A DNA stretch of 64,000 bases from Planobispora rosea (GCF_014648175.1 NZ_BMQP01000029.1:1-64000), one strand, 5' to 3'. Counted from the first letter of the stretch, positions 48,873-57,804 are shown. The notes: generated by a model from the letters alone, not told the origin. Translations and numbers: made by a program.

Positions 48873-50219
48873 GTGACGACTGGCAAGGTGACCGTGACCA
48901 GGCGGCCGGTGTGGGTGTGGCCGCTCGCGCTGCTGATGATCGTGGTCGCCGCCGCCCCCCTGGTGCTCCACTGGCTGGGCAACGCCGACGACCAGCGCCT
49001 GGTCGATCTGGACGTTTACCGTACCGGTGGCGAGATGGTCCTGTCCGGACGGCCCGTCTACGACTTCGCCACGCCCGCGCCGCAGCTGCTGCCCTTCACC
49101 TATCCGCCCGTCGCGGCCCTGCTCGCCACACTGCTGGCGGCGATGTCGTGGCCGGTGGCGCAGTGGGTGTGGACGATAGGGATCTTCGTCACGCTGGCGG
49201 TCACGGTGGGGTACGGCTTCCGCGAGGTGCTCGCCCGGATCGACCGCCCGGGAGCCGCGGGGACCCGTCCGGGAGCCGCCGGGGCCCGTCCGGGAGCAGC
49301 CCGGACGGTGCCGCGCGCGGTCTGGATGCCGCTGGCGTTCGCGTTCCTGACGGTCATGTGCACCTACCTGATGCCGATCAGGGACCAGGTGCGCTTCGGC
49401 CAGGTGGACATCCTGCTGGTCTCCCTCTGTCTGGCCGACTGCGTGGCCCGGCGGCCGGTGTGGCCGCGCGGCATGCTGATCGGGCTGGCCACGGCGGTCA
49501 AGCTCACCCCCGGGGTCTTCCTGATCTATCTCCTCATCACCGGATTCGGCCCGGGCGCGCGGGAGGAGCAGCGCCGGACCTTCTTCATGGCCGTCTTCAC
49601 GGCCGCCCTGCTGACCCTGCTGCCGTTCCTGGTGATCCCGGCCGACGCCGCCGATTTCTGGTTCCGCGCGCTGCTCGACCCCGAACGGCTCGGCGCCAAC
49701 GCCGCGACCACCAACCAGTCGATGCGCGGCATGCTCATCCGGCTCTACCTGCCCGAGACGCTGACGAGCGCGATCTGGCTGGTCCTGGTGGCGGCCGTCG
49801 GCTGGTACGGCTTCCGCCAGGCCCGCCGGTCCCTGCTCGGCGGTGACGCGGTGACCGCGTTCGCCCTGGTCGGGCTCATGGCCTCGCTGCTCTCCCCGGT
49901 GACCTGGATCCACCACCTGGCCTGGGTGGTCGTGGTGCTCGGGGCGATCGTGGGCGACGGGAGCGATCCGGTGCGGGTCCGGGTGGCGGCCGGGGTGTGG
50001 CTCTACTACGTGGTCCCGATCCCCTGGTGGGGAGTGGCGATCAAAGCGGCTGAGGTCCCGGTGCTCAGCCCCGTGGTGGGCAAGATCGTGCAGAACGCGT
50101 TCGGTCTCGGCGCGGTGGGGCTGGTGTGGCTGCTGAGCGTCTGGCTGCCGCGACGGCACGCGGTGTTCCAGTCGGGCCAGGCCGGCCAGGCCGGGACCTC
50201 CCGGGTCGCGGTCTCCTGA
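48873..50219 (+). CDS. GT87 (DUF2029) polyprenol-phosphate mannosyltransferase
   Basis: Encodes 448 aa from the GTG at 48873; a GTG at 48894 with AAGGTGACC in front is at least as likely. About 10 TM helices. The first loop has DLDVYRTGGEMVLSGRPVYD, the acidic motif of PimE-type alpha-1,2-mannosyltransferases; FTYPPVAALLA, MPIRDQVRFGQVDILL and NQSMRGMLIRL are GT87 signatures. It uses polyprenyl-phosphate-mannose to build phosphatidylinositol mannosides or related glycans. A short Pro/Gly/Ala repeat (GAAGTRPGAAGARPGAA) marks one cytoplasmic loop. Confidence 0.87.
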   Translation: MTTGKVTVTRRPVWVWPLALLMIVVAAAPLVLHWLGNADDQRLVDLDVYRTGGEMVLSGRPVYDFATPAPQLLPFTYPPVAALLATLLAAMSWPVAQWVWTIGIFVTLAVTVGYGFREVLARIDRPGAAGTRPGAAGARPGAARTVPRAVWMPLAFAFLTVMCTYLMPIRDQVRFGQVDILLVSLCLADCVARRPVWPRGMLIGLATAVKLTPGVFLIYLLITGFGPGAREEQRRTFFMAVFTAALLTLLPFLVIPADAADFWFRALLDPERLGANAATTNQSMRGMLIRLYLPETLTSAIWLVLVAAVGWYGFRQARRSLLGGDAVTAFALVGLMASLLSPVTWIHHLAWVVVVLGAIVGDGSDPVRVRVAAGVWLYYVVPIPWWGVAIKAAEVPVLSPVVGKIVQNAFGLGAVGLVWLLSVWLPRRHAVFQSGQAGQAGTSRVAVS

Positions 50220-50323
50220 GCGACGATCCTCTTGGGGCTTTTCGGAAACCTTGGGGGATTTTTCGGACAACGAGTGTTCAGTTCTCCGCACACTTCCGGA
50301 CAGCCGACGGATAACCTGGGGGT

Positions 50324-51244
50324 ATGCCGAAACTCGCCTATCTGGGACCGGAAGGCACCTTCGCCGAAGAGGCCCTGCGGATCCTGGCGCCGCACGCCGA
50401 GCGCCTGCCGAGCGCGAACGTCAGCGCGGCGCTCGACGCCGCCCGGCGAGGCGAGGCCGACGGTGCCGTCGTCCCGCTGGAGAACTCGCTCGAAGGCGGC
50501 ATCACCACGACCCTCGACGAGCTCGCCTGGGGCGATCCGCTGCTGATCACGGCGGAGGTGCTGCTGCCCGTCGAGTTCTCGCTGCTGGTCCGTCCGGGCA
50601 CCGAGTCCGGTGACATCAAGCGGATCTTCTCCCACCCGGCGGCCCTCACCCAGTGCCGCGGTTTCATCGCCCGCGAGCTGCCCGACGCGGTGGCCGTCGC
50701 CGGCCCGTCGACCGCCGGGGCGGCACAGGAGGTCGCCCTGCCCAGCTCGCCGTACGACGCGGCCATCGCCGCGCGCATCGCCGGGGAGCACTACGGCCTG
50801 GTCGAGCTGGCCTCGGGCATCGGTGACCGATCCGACACGGTGACCCGGTTCGTCCACGTGACCAGGCCCGCCCCGCCGCCCGAGCCCACCGGCGCCGACC
50901 GGACCTCCCTGGTGGTCTTCCTCTCCGACGACCACCCGGGCGCGCTGCTGGAGATGCTGACGGAGTTCGCGGTGCGCGGGGTCAACCTGACCCGCATCGA
51001 GTCGCGGCCCACCGGTGACGGCATCGGCCGCTACTTCTTCCACTTCGACTTCGAGGGCCACGTGGCCGAGGCCCGTGTCGGCGAGGCGATCTCCGGCCTC
51101 CACCGGGTCTGCGCCGATGTGCGCTTCCTCGGCAGCTATCCGCGCGCGGACAGGCTGTCGCCGCAGATCAAGCGGGGTACTGCCGACCCCGACTTCGCCG
51201 AGGCCGCCGGGTGGCTGGCCAGGATCAGGAACGGCCAGATCTGA
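50324..51244 (+). CDS. pheA: Prephenate dehydratase
   Basis: Encodes 306 aa. The prephenate dehydratase domain (1-180) has YLGPEGTFAEEA, VVPLENSLEGGI and the catalytic TRF motif in SDTVTRFVHV. The ACT domain (about 200-275) shows HPGALLEMLTEFAVRGVNLT and RIESRP for phenylalanine feedback. It converts prephenate to phenylpyruvate. Length is typical of the monofunctional actinobacterial enzyme. serS lies downstream on the same strand. Confidence 0.95.
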   Translation: MPKLAYLGPEGTFAEEALRILAPHAERLPSANVSAALDAARRGEADGAVVPLENSLEGGITTTLDELAWGDPLLITAEVLLPVEFSLLVRPGTESGDIKRIFSHPAALTQCRGFIARELPDAVAVAGPSTAGAAQEVALPSSPYDAAIAARIAGEHYGLVELASGIGDRSDTVTRFVHVTRPAPPPEPTGADRTSLVVFLSDDHPGALLEMLTEFAVRGVNLTRIESRPTGDGIGRYFFHFDFEGHVAEARVGEAISGLHRVCADVRFLGSYPRADRLSPQIKRGTADPDFAEAAGWLARIRNGQI

Positions 51245-51245
51245 C

Positions 51246-51305
51246 CGCCGGGGCTGCCTGGAGTCCGCCGGGGCTGCCTGGAGTCCGCCGGGGCTGCCTG
51301 GAGTC
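51246..51305. repeat. Three tandem 20-bp repeats after pheA
   Basis: CGCCGGGGCTGCCTGGAGTC is repeated three times without change, beginning 1 bp after the pheA stop codon. Confidence 0.9.
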
Positions 51306-51471
51306 TCGCGGGCCCTCAACCTGAGGGCGTCGCGGTGACGGGCGTGGTCTTCCGGCCTGGGGGTGTTGTGGTGGCGAGCGTGGCCTATGGCCTGCGAGTG
51401 CTGTGGCGAGGGCTGCGGCCACTCCGGTGGGGCGTATATCCACGCGGGCGCACGCCGTACCTCGGTAGCCT

Positions 51472-52740
51472 ATGTCTGTGATTGACCTGCGTACCCTTCG
51501 TGAGGATCCCGACCGGCTACGGGCGTCGCAGCGTGCCCGCGGTGAAGACGACGCCGTCGTCGATACGCTGCTCGACCTGGATGAGCGGCGTCGCTCCGCG
51601 CTGAGCTCCTTCGAGTCCCTGCGCGCCGAGCAGAAGACCATGGGCAAGTCGGTGTCGAAGGCCTCCGGGGAGGAGAAGACGGCGCTGCTCGAGCGCGCCA
51701 AGGATCTCGCCACGCAGGTCAAGGCGCTGGAGGCGGAGGCCGAGAAGCTGGCCGCCGAGCTCGACGCGGTCCTGCAGACGGTGCCCAACCTCGTGGAGGA
51801 GGAGGCTCCGCACGGCGGTGAGGACGACTACGTCGTGCTGGAGGAGGTCGGCGGGAGGCCGTCCTTCGACTTCGAGCCGAAGGACCACCTGGAGCTGGGT
51901 GAGCTGCTCGGCGCGATCGACATGGAGCGCGGGGCGAAGGTCTCGGGCTCGCGGTTCTTCTTCCTCAAGGGCGTCGGCGCCCGGCTCCAGCTCGGCCTGC
52001 TCAACATGGCGATGCAGCAGGCGATCGAGGCCGGGTTCATCCCGATGATCACGCCCGTCCTGGTGAAGCCCGAGGCGATGCAGGGCACCGGTTTCCACAT
52101 CGCCCACGACAAGGAGATCTACCGCCTCCCCGAGGACGACCTCTACCTGGTCGGCACCTCGGAGGTGCCGCTGGCGGCCTACCACGCCGACGAGATCCTC
52201 GACGGGGCCGCGCTCCCGCTGCGCTACGGGGGCTGGTCGTCGTGCTTCCGCCGAGAGGCCGGATCGTACGGCAAGGACACGCGCGGCATCATCCGGGTCC
52301 ACCAGTTCGACAAGGTGGAGATGTTCTCCTACTGCCGTCCCGAGGACGCGCACGAGGAGCACCTGCGCCTGCTCGCCTGGGAGAAGGAGATGCTGGCCAA
52401 GGTCGAGCTCCCCTACCGCGTCATCGACGTGGCGGCGGGAGACCTCGGCACCTCGGCCGCGCGCAAGTACGACTGCGAGGCGTGGATCCCCACCCAGGGC
52501 CGCTACCGGGAGGTCACCTCGACCTCCAACTGCACCGACTTCCAGGCCCGCCGCCTGGCCGTCCGCTACCGCGACTCCGGGGGCAAGCCCCAGCACGTCG
52601 CCACGCTGAACGGCACCCTGGCCACCACCCGCTGGATCGTCGCCATCCTGGAGAACCACCAGCGGGCCGACGGCTCGGTCGTGGTGCCCGAGGCCCTGCG
52701 CCCCTACGTCGGCCTCGACGTCCTGGAGCCGGTCAAGTAA
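51472..52740 (+). CDS. serS: Seryl-tRNA synthetase
   Basis: Encodes 422 aa. An N-terminal coiled-coil arm (about 30-105) precedes the class II catalytic core. Motif 1 is around IEAGFIPMITPVLVKPE; motif 2 contains FRREAGSYGKDTRG; motif 3 contains NGTLATTRWIVAILE. It charges tRNA-Ser; a tRNA-Ser gene is at 60275. A 16-bp hairpin follows the stop codon. Confidence 0.97.
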   Translation: MSVIDLRTLREDPDRLRASQRARGEDDAVVDTLLDLDERRRSALSSFESLRAEQKTMGKSVSKASGEEKTALLERAKDLATQVKALEAEAEKLAAELDAVLQTVPNLVEEEAPHGGEDDYVVLEEVGGRPSFDFEPKDHLELGELLGAIDMERGAKVSGSRFFFLKGVGARLQLGLLNMAMQQAIEAGFIPMITPVLVKPEAMQGTGFHIAHDKEIYRLPEDDLYLVGTSEVPLAAYHADEILDGAALPLRYGGWSSCFRREAGSYGKDTRGIIRVHQFDKVEMFSYCRPEDAHEEHLRLLAWEKEMLAKVELPYRVIDVAAGDLGTSAARKYDCEAWIPTQGRYREVTSTSNCTDFQARRLAVRYRDSGGKPQHVATLNGTLATTRWIVAILENHQRADGSVVVPEALRPYVGLDVLEPVK

Positions 52741-52753
52741 CCCGTCCGTCCCC

Positions 52754-52788
52754 GCGGAAGGGCCCGGCGAAGCGCCGGGTCCTTCCGC
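52754..52788 (+). terminator. Terminator after serS
   Basis: GCGGAAGGGCCCGGCG (52754-52769) pairs with 52773-52788 with a single G-T, around a 3-nt loop. It lies between convergent genes and can serve both. Confidence 0.8.
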
Positions 52789-52822
52789 AGAGCCTGCGGT
52801 TCCTCCGGGAGGACCCCGCCGC

Positions 52823-54376
52823 TCAGACCGGAGCCTCCCCAGGCCGGTCCTCCCTCTTCCTCCGTGTCTCCGCGGCCCATCGGCCGATCAGCGCCGACAC
52901 CGCCGTACCTGTGATCGCGATGCCCCAGGCAACCGTCACCGCCACTCTGTAGCGGTCGGGAACACCCGAGATCCAGCCGGTGAAGACGGTCCATATCCCC
53001 CCGGTGACGGCTGCCGCCATGATGATCAGCAAGGACCATGTCCGGGCGGACAGGCGCGCCGGGAGCGCCGCGGCGATCGCCGAGGCCCAGCTCAGCGCCG
53101 CACAGACGAGTCCCGCGAACAGGAACAGGGGAAGCAGCAGGTCGTCGCGGACCAGGTCCATGGTGGCGAGGAGGAGACCGGCCGAGGCGAGCAGGTAGGC
53201 GGCCCACGCGGAGCCGCTCCCGTCGAGGGTGTCGCGACGGGCCGCGGCGACCCCGATCAGGAAGGCGAACAGGCCGGCGAAGAACCCCAGGACGTACTCC
53301 GCGGTCAGATCGACGTCCGCCGCGTGAAGCGGGTACGCCGCATCGGCGGAGAAGCCCTCCGGGGAGAAACCGAGCCGCCGCCAGGTGCCGTCCGCGTCTC
53401 GTACGGCGATGCCGTCCTCGCCGTTCGCTGCGACCACGACATGCCCACCGGGTACCGGATGCACCGCGACGGCCTGGGAACCCCGCCACGGTCCCGGCCA
53501 CCCGCCCCGGTCCTCCGCCTCGACACGTTCGAGGAGCTCCTGACGTCCCTCTGAGACCCCCCACGCGGTGTCCCAGGTCTTCCCGCCGTCATGGGACTCG
53601 TCCACCGCCAGGCGGGGTGGGACGACGCGGTAGCAGTGGCTCGGGTGGCCGGGGACGCAGCTCAGCGTCACCGGGGTAGGCCAGGGGGAGAGCACGGGAG
53701 CCGGGACCGCGCTCGGGGTGGAGGACGGTGTGGTCGTCGCGCCCGGCGCCGGAGTGGGCGCCGGGGGTCTGGACCAGGTCCGGCCACCGTCTCGGGAGGT
53801 GATGACGTCGGAGTCGTAGGGGCCGCCGACGAGAACAGTGATCACCTCGCCGTCGGTGATGACGTTGACCGCGCTGGGAGGGGGCGGCACCGCGGAGGTG
53901 GCGGTCACCGCGATCAGGGCGACGGGGATGATGATCATGGTGCGGGCCTGCCGTACGGCCTGCTCGGTGCGGGAGCGGCACCAGATGAGCCAGGCGAGGC
54001 CGAGGGCGGGCAGGGCCAGCAGGTCGGTGGGGTCGGCCAGGACCCGGGACGGACCGGCCAGCAGGGTCCAGGCCTGGGAGGCCAGGGCGGCGCCGGTCTC
54101 GGTGGTTTTGACCAGGGTGAAACCGACACCGATGAGGATGACGGCGGCCGGGGCGGGCACGCGTATCAGGGCCAGCAGGGGCGGGGCCACCATCAGCCCG
54201 GCGAGGTCGCTGAGCTTGCCGGTGATCGGGCCGGGCCACAGGCCCTTGAGCAGGTGGTCGTTGATCAGCAGCAGGATCGTGGCCGTGACGGTCGCGGGAT
54301 GAGCGAGCCAGGCCGACGCCGAACCGGGCGGATGCCTCATGCCATGCCTCATGCCATGCCTCATGCCATGCCTCAT
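52823..54376 (-). CDS. Polytopic membrane protein with BNR/sialidase-like loop
   Basis: Encodes about 517 aa. N-terminal TM helices (ATVTATILLLINDHLLKGLW, VPAPAAVILIGVGFTLV, ARTMIIIPVALIAVTATSAV) lead to an outer domain with two Asp-box-like turns (SRDGGRTWSR and SHDGGKTWDT) typical of BNR propellers. Four more TM helices follow. No enzyme motif recognised. The start is uncertain because four in-frame ATGs lie in a 12-bp tandem repeat (54340, 54352, 54364, 54376). It is convergent with serS. Confidence 0.75.
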   Translation of the reverse strand: MRHGMRHGMRHGMRHPPGSASAWLAHPATVTATILLLINDHLLKGLWPGPITGKLSDLAGLMVAPPLLALIRVPAPAAVILIGVGFTLVKTTETGAALASQAWTLLAGPSRVLADPTDLLALPALGLAWLIWCRSRTEQAVRQARTMIIIPVALIAVTATSAVPPPPSAVNVITDGEVITVLVGGPYDSDVITSRDGGRTWSRPPAPTPAPGATTTPSSTPSAVPAPVLSPWPTPVTLSCVPGHPSHCYRVVPPRLAVDESHDGGKTWDTAWGVSEGRQELLERVEAEDRGGWPGPWRGSQAVAVHPVPGGHVVVAANGEDGIAVRDADGTWRRLGFSPEGFSADAAYPLHAADVDLTAEYVLGFFAGLFAFLIGVAAARRDTLDGSGSAWAAYLLASAGLLLATMDLVRDDLLLPLFLFAGLVCAALSWASAIAAALPARLSARTWSLLIIMAAAVTGGIWTVFTGWISGVPDRYRVAVTVAWGIAITGTAVSALIGRWAAETRRKREDRPGEAPV

Positions 54377-54382
54377 GCCAAG
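54332..54382. repeat. Four tandem 12-bp units carrying in-frame start codons
   Basis: The minus strand reads ATGAGGCATGGC four times, encoding MRHG each time. Each unit offers an ATG in the frame of the membrane protein. The number of copies may vary by slippage. Confidence 0.85.
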
Positions 54383-54587
54383 GTGGACAGCGCGCCAGAC
54401 GGCCGGGTTCGGCCAGCGCCGCCCTTGTGATGGAGTTGTGTCCGGTACGGCGCGCTCCTCCGGCTCCCCGAGCCCCCGAGTCCCGAATCCCGAGCCCCTG
54501 AGCCCCCGCACCGCCATGCCGCCGCGGTGCCGTGCCGGGGACGGGCGTTCCGGGGCGGGCGTGCCGGTGGCGGCCGGCACGGAAAAG

Positions 54588-54628
54588 CACGAGGGCGGAG
54601 TTCGCGTGAAGCGAACTCCGCCCTCGTG
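54588..54628 (-). terminator. Rho-independent terminator of the cold-shock gene
   Basis: An 18-bp perfect stem (CACGAGGGCGGAGTTCGC and its complement) with a 5-nt loop. On the minus strand it is followed by CTTTTCC. It lies 34 bp after the cold-shock stop codon. Confidence 0.88.
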
Positions 54629-54662
54629 GATCTAGTGAATCGGTGAATCTAAGGTCTATGCG

Positions 54663-54866
54663 TCAGATGCCGCGGACCTGCGAGGCCTGCGGGCCCTTCT
54701 GACCCTGCGTGATCTCGAACTCGACCCGCTGGCCGTCTTCGAGGCTGCGGTAACCGCTGCCGACGATCTCGGAGAAGTGCACGAACACGTCCGGCGCACC
54801 GCCGTCCGGCGCGATGAAGCCGAAGCCCTTTTCAGCGTTGAACCACTTGACGGTTCCCTGAGCCAT
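54663..54866 (-). CDS. Cold-shock protein (CspA family)
   Basis: Encodes 67 aa. The RNA-binding motifs RNP1 (KGFGFIAP) and RNP2 (VFVHFSEI) are present in the usual GTVKWFNAEKGFGFI context. It binds single-stranded nucleic acids and melts RNA structure. GGGAGAG lies upstream of the ATG. The leader region is long, as for other csp mRNAs. Confidence 0.96.
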   Translation of the reverse strand: MAQGTVKWFNAEKGFGFIAPDGGAPDVFVHFSEIVGSGYRSLEDGQRVEFEITQGQKGPQASQVRGI

Positions 54867-55126
54867 TAAAGCTCTCCCTCAGGATTTGAAGCTAGGGATT
54901 CACACCTCGTGAACCCCCGTGTGTCGTACAGCGGGGCCCCGGGTGGCTCAGATCTCATGCTCTTGGTCATGCTCTGCTCTGTTCATGCACTACGGGATCA
55001 GCTAATACAACGCCATCACATCTAACACTATCTGGCCCACACATGTTCCCTCGATCAGGAAGATTCCTCCCCTAGCTGATCCTGAGACTGGCGCGGCGGG
55101 GATCACAGTGCACACTGGAACCTGTT
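54867..55126. other. Divergent leader region of cold-shock and HAD genes
   Basis: About 260 bp with no gene. The stretch 54980-55080 is clearly AT-richer than its surroundings and probably holds the promoters. The part next to the cold-shock gene contains CACACCTCGTGAAC and GTTCATGC pieces that could fold into a leader structure, as is known for csp transcripts (inference). Confidence 0.5.
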
Positions 55127-55921
55127 ATGGGAAGTCCCCGGCTCGTCGCCACAGACCTCGACGGTACCGCCCTGCGCTCGGACGGAACCGTGTCACCCCG
55201 CACCGCGGCAGCGTTCGCCCGTGTGGAGAACGCGGGCGCCACGCTGGTCTTCGTCACCGGACGCCCGCCACGGTGGATGCACACCGTCGCGGGAGCCGTA
55301 CACCATCGGGGGCTGGCCATATGTGCCAACGGCGCCCTCGTATACGACCTGCACAGTGAACAGATCGTGAAATCTGACCTCATCCAGCCCGACGTGCTGG
55401 AAGAGGTGGTGCGGCGACTGCGGGAGAAAGTCCCCGATCTCTCCTTCTCAGTGGAATATGAAGGAGGATTTGCCCACGAATCGGACTTTCGTCTTGGTGG
55501 TTGGGACCGGAAGGCGGTCGGCGGGCTCCGCGTCGGCACGTCCACCCTCATCTCGCGGCCGTGCGCCAAGCTCCTGGCCCTGCATCCCCGGATGGACCCC
55601 GACATCCTCCAGGCCACGGTGTGCGGTGTGGTGGGGGACCTGGTCGTGCCCACGCACTCCAGCGGGCGGGCGCTGATCGAGATGAGCGCGTACGGTGTCA
55701 CGAAGGCGTCGGCTCTCGCCGAGCTCGCCGACACTTATGAGATCACCCCTGCCGAGGTGGTGGCCTTCGGCGACATGCCGAACGACCTGCCGATGCTGCG
55801 CTGGGCCGGGACCTCCTACGCGGTCGCCAACGCCCACCCCGAGGTGCTGGCGGCGGTCCACCGCGTGACCGCGGCCAACGACGACGATGGGGTCGCCCGG
55901 ATCCTGGAAGAACTCTTCTGA
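55127..55921 (+). CDS. Cof-type HAD phosphatase
   Basis: Encodes 264 aa. HAD motif I is DLDGTAL, motif II is VFVTGRPP, motif III is the Lys in VTKASAL, and motif IV is GDMPNDLPML. The large type IIB cap lies between motifs II and III. Members dephosphorylate sugar phosphates, flavin precursors or pyridoxal phosphate; specificity cannot be read from sequence. A strong terminator follows. Confidence 0.92.
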   Translation: MGSPRLVATDLDGTALRSDGTVSPRTAAAFARVENAGATLVFVTGRPPRWMHTVAGAVHHRGLAICANGALVYDLHSEQIVKSDLIQPDVLEEVVRRLREKVPDLSFSVEYEGGFAHESDFRLGGWDRKAVGGLRVGTSTLISRPCAKLLALHPRMDPDILQATVCGVVGDLVVPTHSSGRALIEMSAYGVTKASALAELADTYEITPAEVVAFGDMPNDLPMLRWAGTSYAVANAHPEVLAAVHRVTAANDDDGVARILEELF

Positions 55922-56006
55922 GGGATCGGCTGAGACGTCGCTGGGGACCCGGCTGGGAGGTCGCTGGGATCCCGCTGGGAGGTCGCTGGAGACGCGCTCC
56001 GGGCTG

Positions 56007-56041
56007 CCTCTGAGTCCCGGACCGGACCCGGGACTCAGAGG
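56007..56041 (+). terminator. Terminator after the HAD gene
   Basis: CCTCTGAGTCCCGG pairs perfectly with 56028-56041 around a 7-nt loop, followed by GTTTTCC. Short CTGGGAGGTCGCTGG repeats fill the 80 bp before it. Confidence 0.8.
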
Positions 56042-56122
56042 GTTTTCCGGAGAACCTGGTGACGAAGGCTCCGCGAAGACCTCGCGAAGGCCCAGGGAGT
56101 CTCAGTGAGACTCAGTGAAGGT

Positions 56123-56635
56123 TCACAGGTAGGGCCCGGAGCTCGCCTGGTGGTGGCCTTCCTGCTGCAGGGAGACGCCACCGGGCAGTGCCCTGCGCAT
56201 GTTCTCAAGTTGGGCGCGGGCGGCCATCTGCTGCGCGAACAACGTGGTCTGTATCCCGTGGAACAACCCCTCCAGCCAGCCCACCAGCTGCGCGTGGGCC
56301 ACCCGGAGCTCCGCCTCGCTCGGCGGGGTGCCGTTGTCCTCCTCGGTGAAAGGCAACGACAGGCGCTCCAGCTCCTCCACCAGTTCGGGTGCCAAGCCGT
56401 CCTCCAGCTCCTTGATGGAGCTCTGGTGAATCTCCTTGAGCCGCTTGCGGCTGGCCTCGTCCAGGGGAGCCGCGCGGACCTCCTCGAGGAGCTGGCGGAT
56501 CATGCTGCCGATCCGCATCACCTTGGCAGGCTGCTCGACCAGGTCGGTGATCGACCGCTCGTCGTTCTCCTGCTCGGGCTGGACGCCCGCGGGGCCCACG
56601 ACCACGATGTGCGGGGTGTTCTCCTCAGCGTTCAT
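56123..56635 (-). CDS. bpa: Bacterial proteasome activator Bpa
   Basis: Encodes 170 aa. The DUF2587/Bpa family helical core is visible: KVMRIGSMIRQLLEEVRAAP, LDEASRKRLKEIH, ELVEELERLSLPF and LVGWLEGLFHGIQTTLFAQQ. The C-terminus is SGPYL, close to the GQYL end that docks into the 20S proteasome of mycobacteria. It forms a 12-subunit ring and feeds unfolded proteins (for example HspR) to the proteasome without ATP. No proteasome genes are in the window. Confidence 0.93.
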   Translation of the reverse strand: MNAEENTPHIVVVGPAGVQPEQENDERSITDLVEQPAKVMRIGSMIRQLLEEVRAAPLDEASRKRLKEIHQSSIKELEDGLAPELVEELERLSLPFTEEDNGTPPSEAELRVAHAQLVGWLEGLFHGIQTTLFAQQMAARAQLENMRRALPGGVSLQQEGHHQASSGPYL

Positions 56636-56754
56636 GGCCTCAACCTACTAACTGTTCCCCCATGGCGGGGTAGTCCAGGGCCGGGCATGTCTTTCCAGTT
56701 TCCGGCCCGGCCGTCACGGAGCCCTTCCGAGGGTGCCCGCCGGGTACGCGTTAC

Positions 56755-56849
56755 GCGCGTCAGATGGCCGTGTGCGCGTCAGATGGCCGTGCGCGCGTCA
56801 GATGGCCGTGTGCGCGTCACATGGCCGTGCGCACGTCAGGTGGTCGTCA
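56755..56849. repeat. Five tandem 19-bp repeats entering a coding 3' end
   Basis: Units of GCGCGTCAGATGGCCGTGY run from 56755. The first three are nearly identical, the fourth has one change, and the fifth is degenerate and contains the last codons and stop of the oxidoreductase gene (stop at 56836-56838). The array was probably seeded from the gene's end. Confidence 0.88.
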
Positions 56850-57804
56850 GCAGGACCTTCCCGACGTGCTCTCCGGCCTCGACGATCCGGTGCGCCCGCG
56901 CCGCGTCGCTCATCGGCACCCGTGCGTGCACCACCGGGCGAATCACACCCGCGTCCACCAGGGGCCAGACGTCCTGCACCACACTGCGCACGATGGCGCC
57001 CTTCTCGTCGACCGGCCGCGCCCGCAGCGTGGTGCCGTGCACCGAGGCACGCTTGACGAGCAGCGCCCCCAGATCCAGCTCGCCCTTCGTGCCGCCCTGC
57101 ATGCCGATCACCACGAGTCGCCCGCCGGTCTTGAGGGCTTTCACGTTCTGTGCGAGATATTTACCGCCGATGATGTCGAGGATCACATCGGCCTCGACCC
57201 GCTCGGAGAAGTCCTCCGTACGGTAGTCGATCCCCTCGTCCGCGCCGAGCTCCAGGCACCGGGCGATCTTCTCGGCCGATCCCGCGGTGACGACGACACG
57301 CGAGCCGAACGCCTTGGCGAGTTGGATGGCCAGCGTGCCGATGCCGCTGGCACCGCCGTGGACGAGCAACGTCTCACCCTTGCGCAGGCGCGCGGTCATG
57401 AACACGTTGGACCAGACCGTGCAGGCCACCTCGGGCAGCCCGGCCGCCTCCACCAGGTCCACCCGGTCGGGAACCCGCATGACCTGCTGCCAGGGCACGG
57501 CCACCCGCTCGGCGTACCCGCCGCCGGCCAGCAGCGCGCACACCCGGTCACCCGGGCTGAACCCCACGACGTCCGCACCGACCTCGCTGACGACCCCGGA
57601 GCACTCCAGGCCCGGGTACGGCGAGGCGCCGGGAGGCGGGTCGTAGAAGCCCTGCCGCTGGAGGAGGTCGGCCCGATTGACCGCCGAGGCGGTAACGTTG
57701 ATGATGATTTCGCCCTGTTCGGGTCGAGGGTCCGGAACCTCCTGCCACGAGAGGACCTCGGGCCCGCCGGGCTTGTCGATCATGATGGCGTGCATACGGC
57801 TCAC
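56836..57804 (-). CDS. NAD(P)H quinone oxidoreductase, PIG3-like (zinc-independent MDR)
   Basis: Encodes 322 aa. MDR fold: SAVNRADLLQRQGFYDPPPG, YPGLECSGVVSEVG, GDRVCALLAGGGYAE and the Rossmann motif VHGGASGIGTLAIQLAKAFG. Zinc-ligand Cys/His are absent, fitting the quinone oxidoreductase subgroup. It would reduce quinones with NADPH. The ATG is at 57804 and the next internal Met is only three codons on. Confidence 0.92.
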   Translation of the reverse strand: MSRMHAIMIDKPGGPEVLSWQEVPDPRPEQGEIIINVTASAVNRADLLQRQGFYDPPPGASPYPGLECSGVVSEVGADVVGFSPGDRVCALLAGGGYAERVAVPWQQVMRVPDRVDLVEAAGLPEVACTVWSNVFMTARLRKGETLLVHGGASGIGTLAIQLAKAFGSRVVVTAGSAEKIARCLELGADEGIDYRTEDFSERVEADVILDIIGGKYLAQNVKALKTGGRLVVIGMQGGTKGELDLGALLVKRASVHGTTLRARPVDEKGAIVRSVVQDVWPLVDAGVIRPVVHARVPMSDAARAHRIVEAGEHVGKVLLTTT

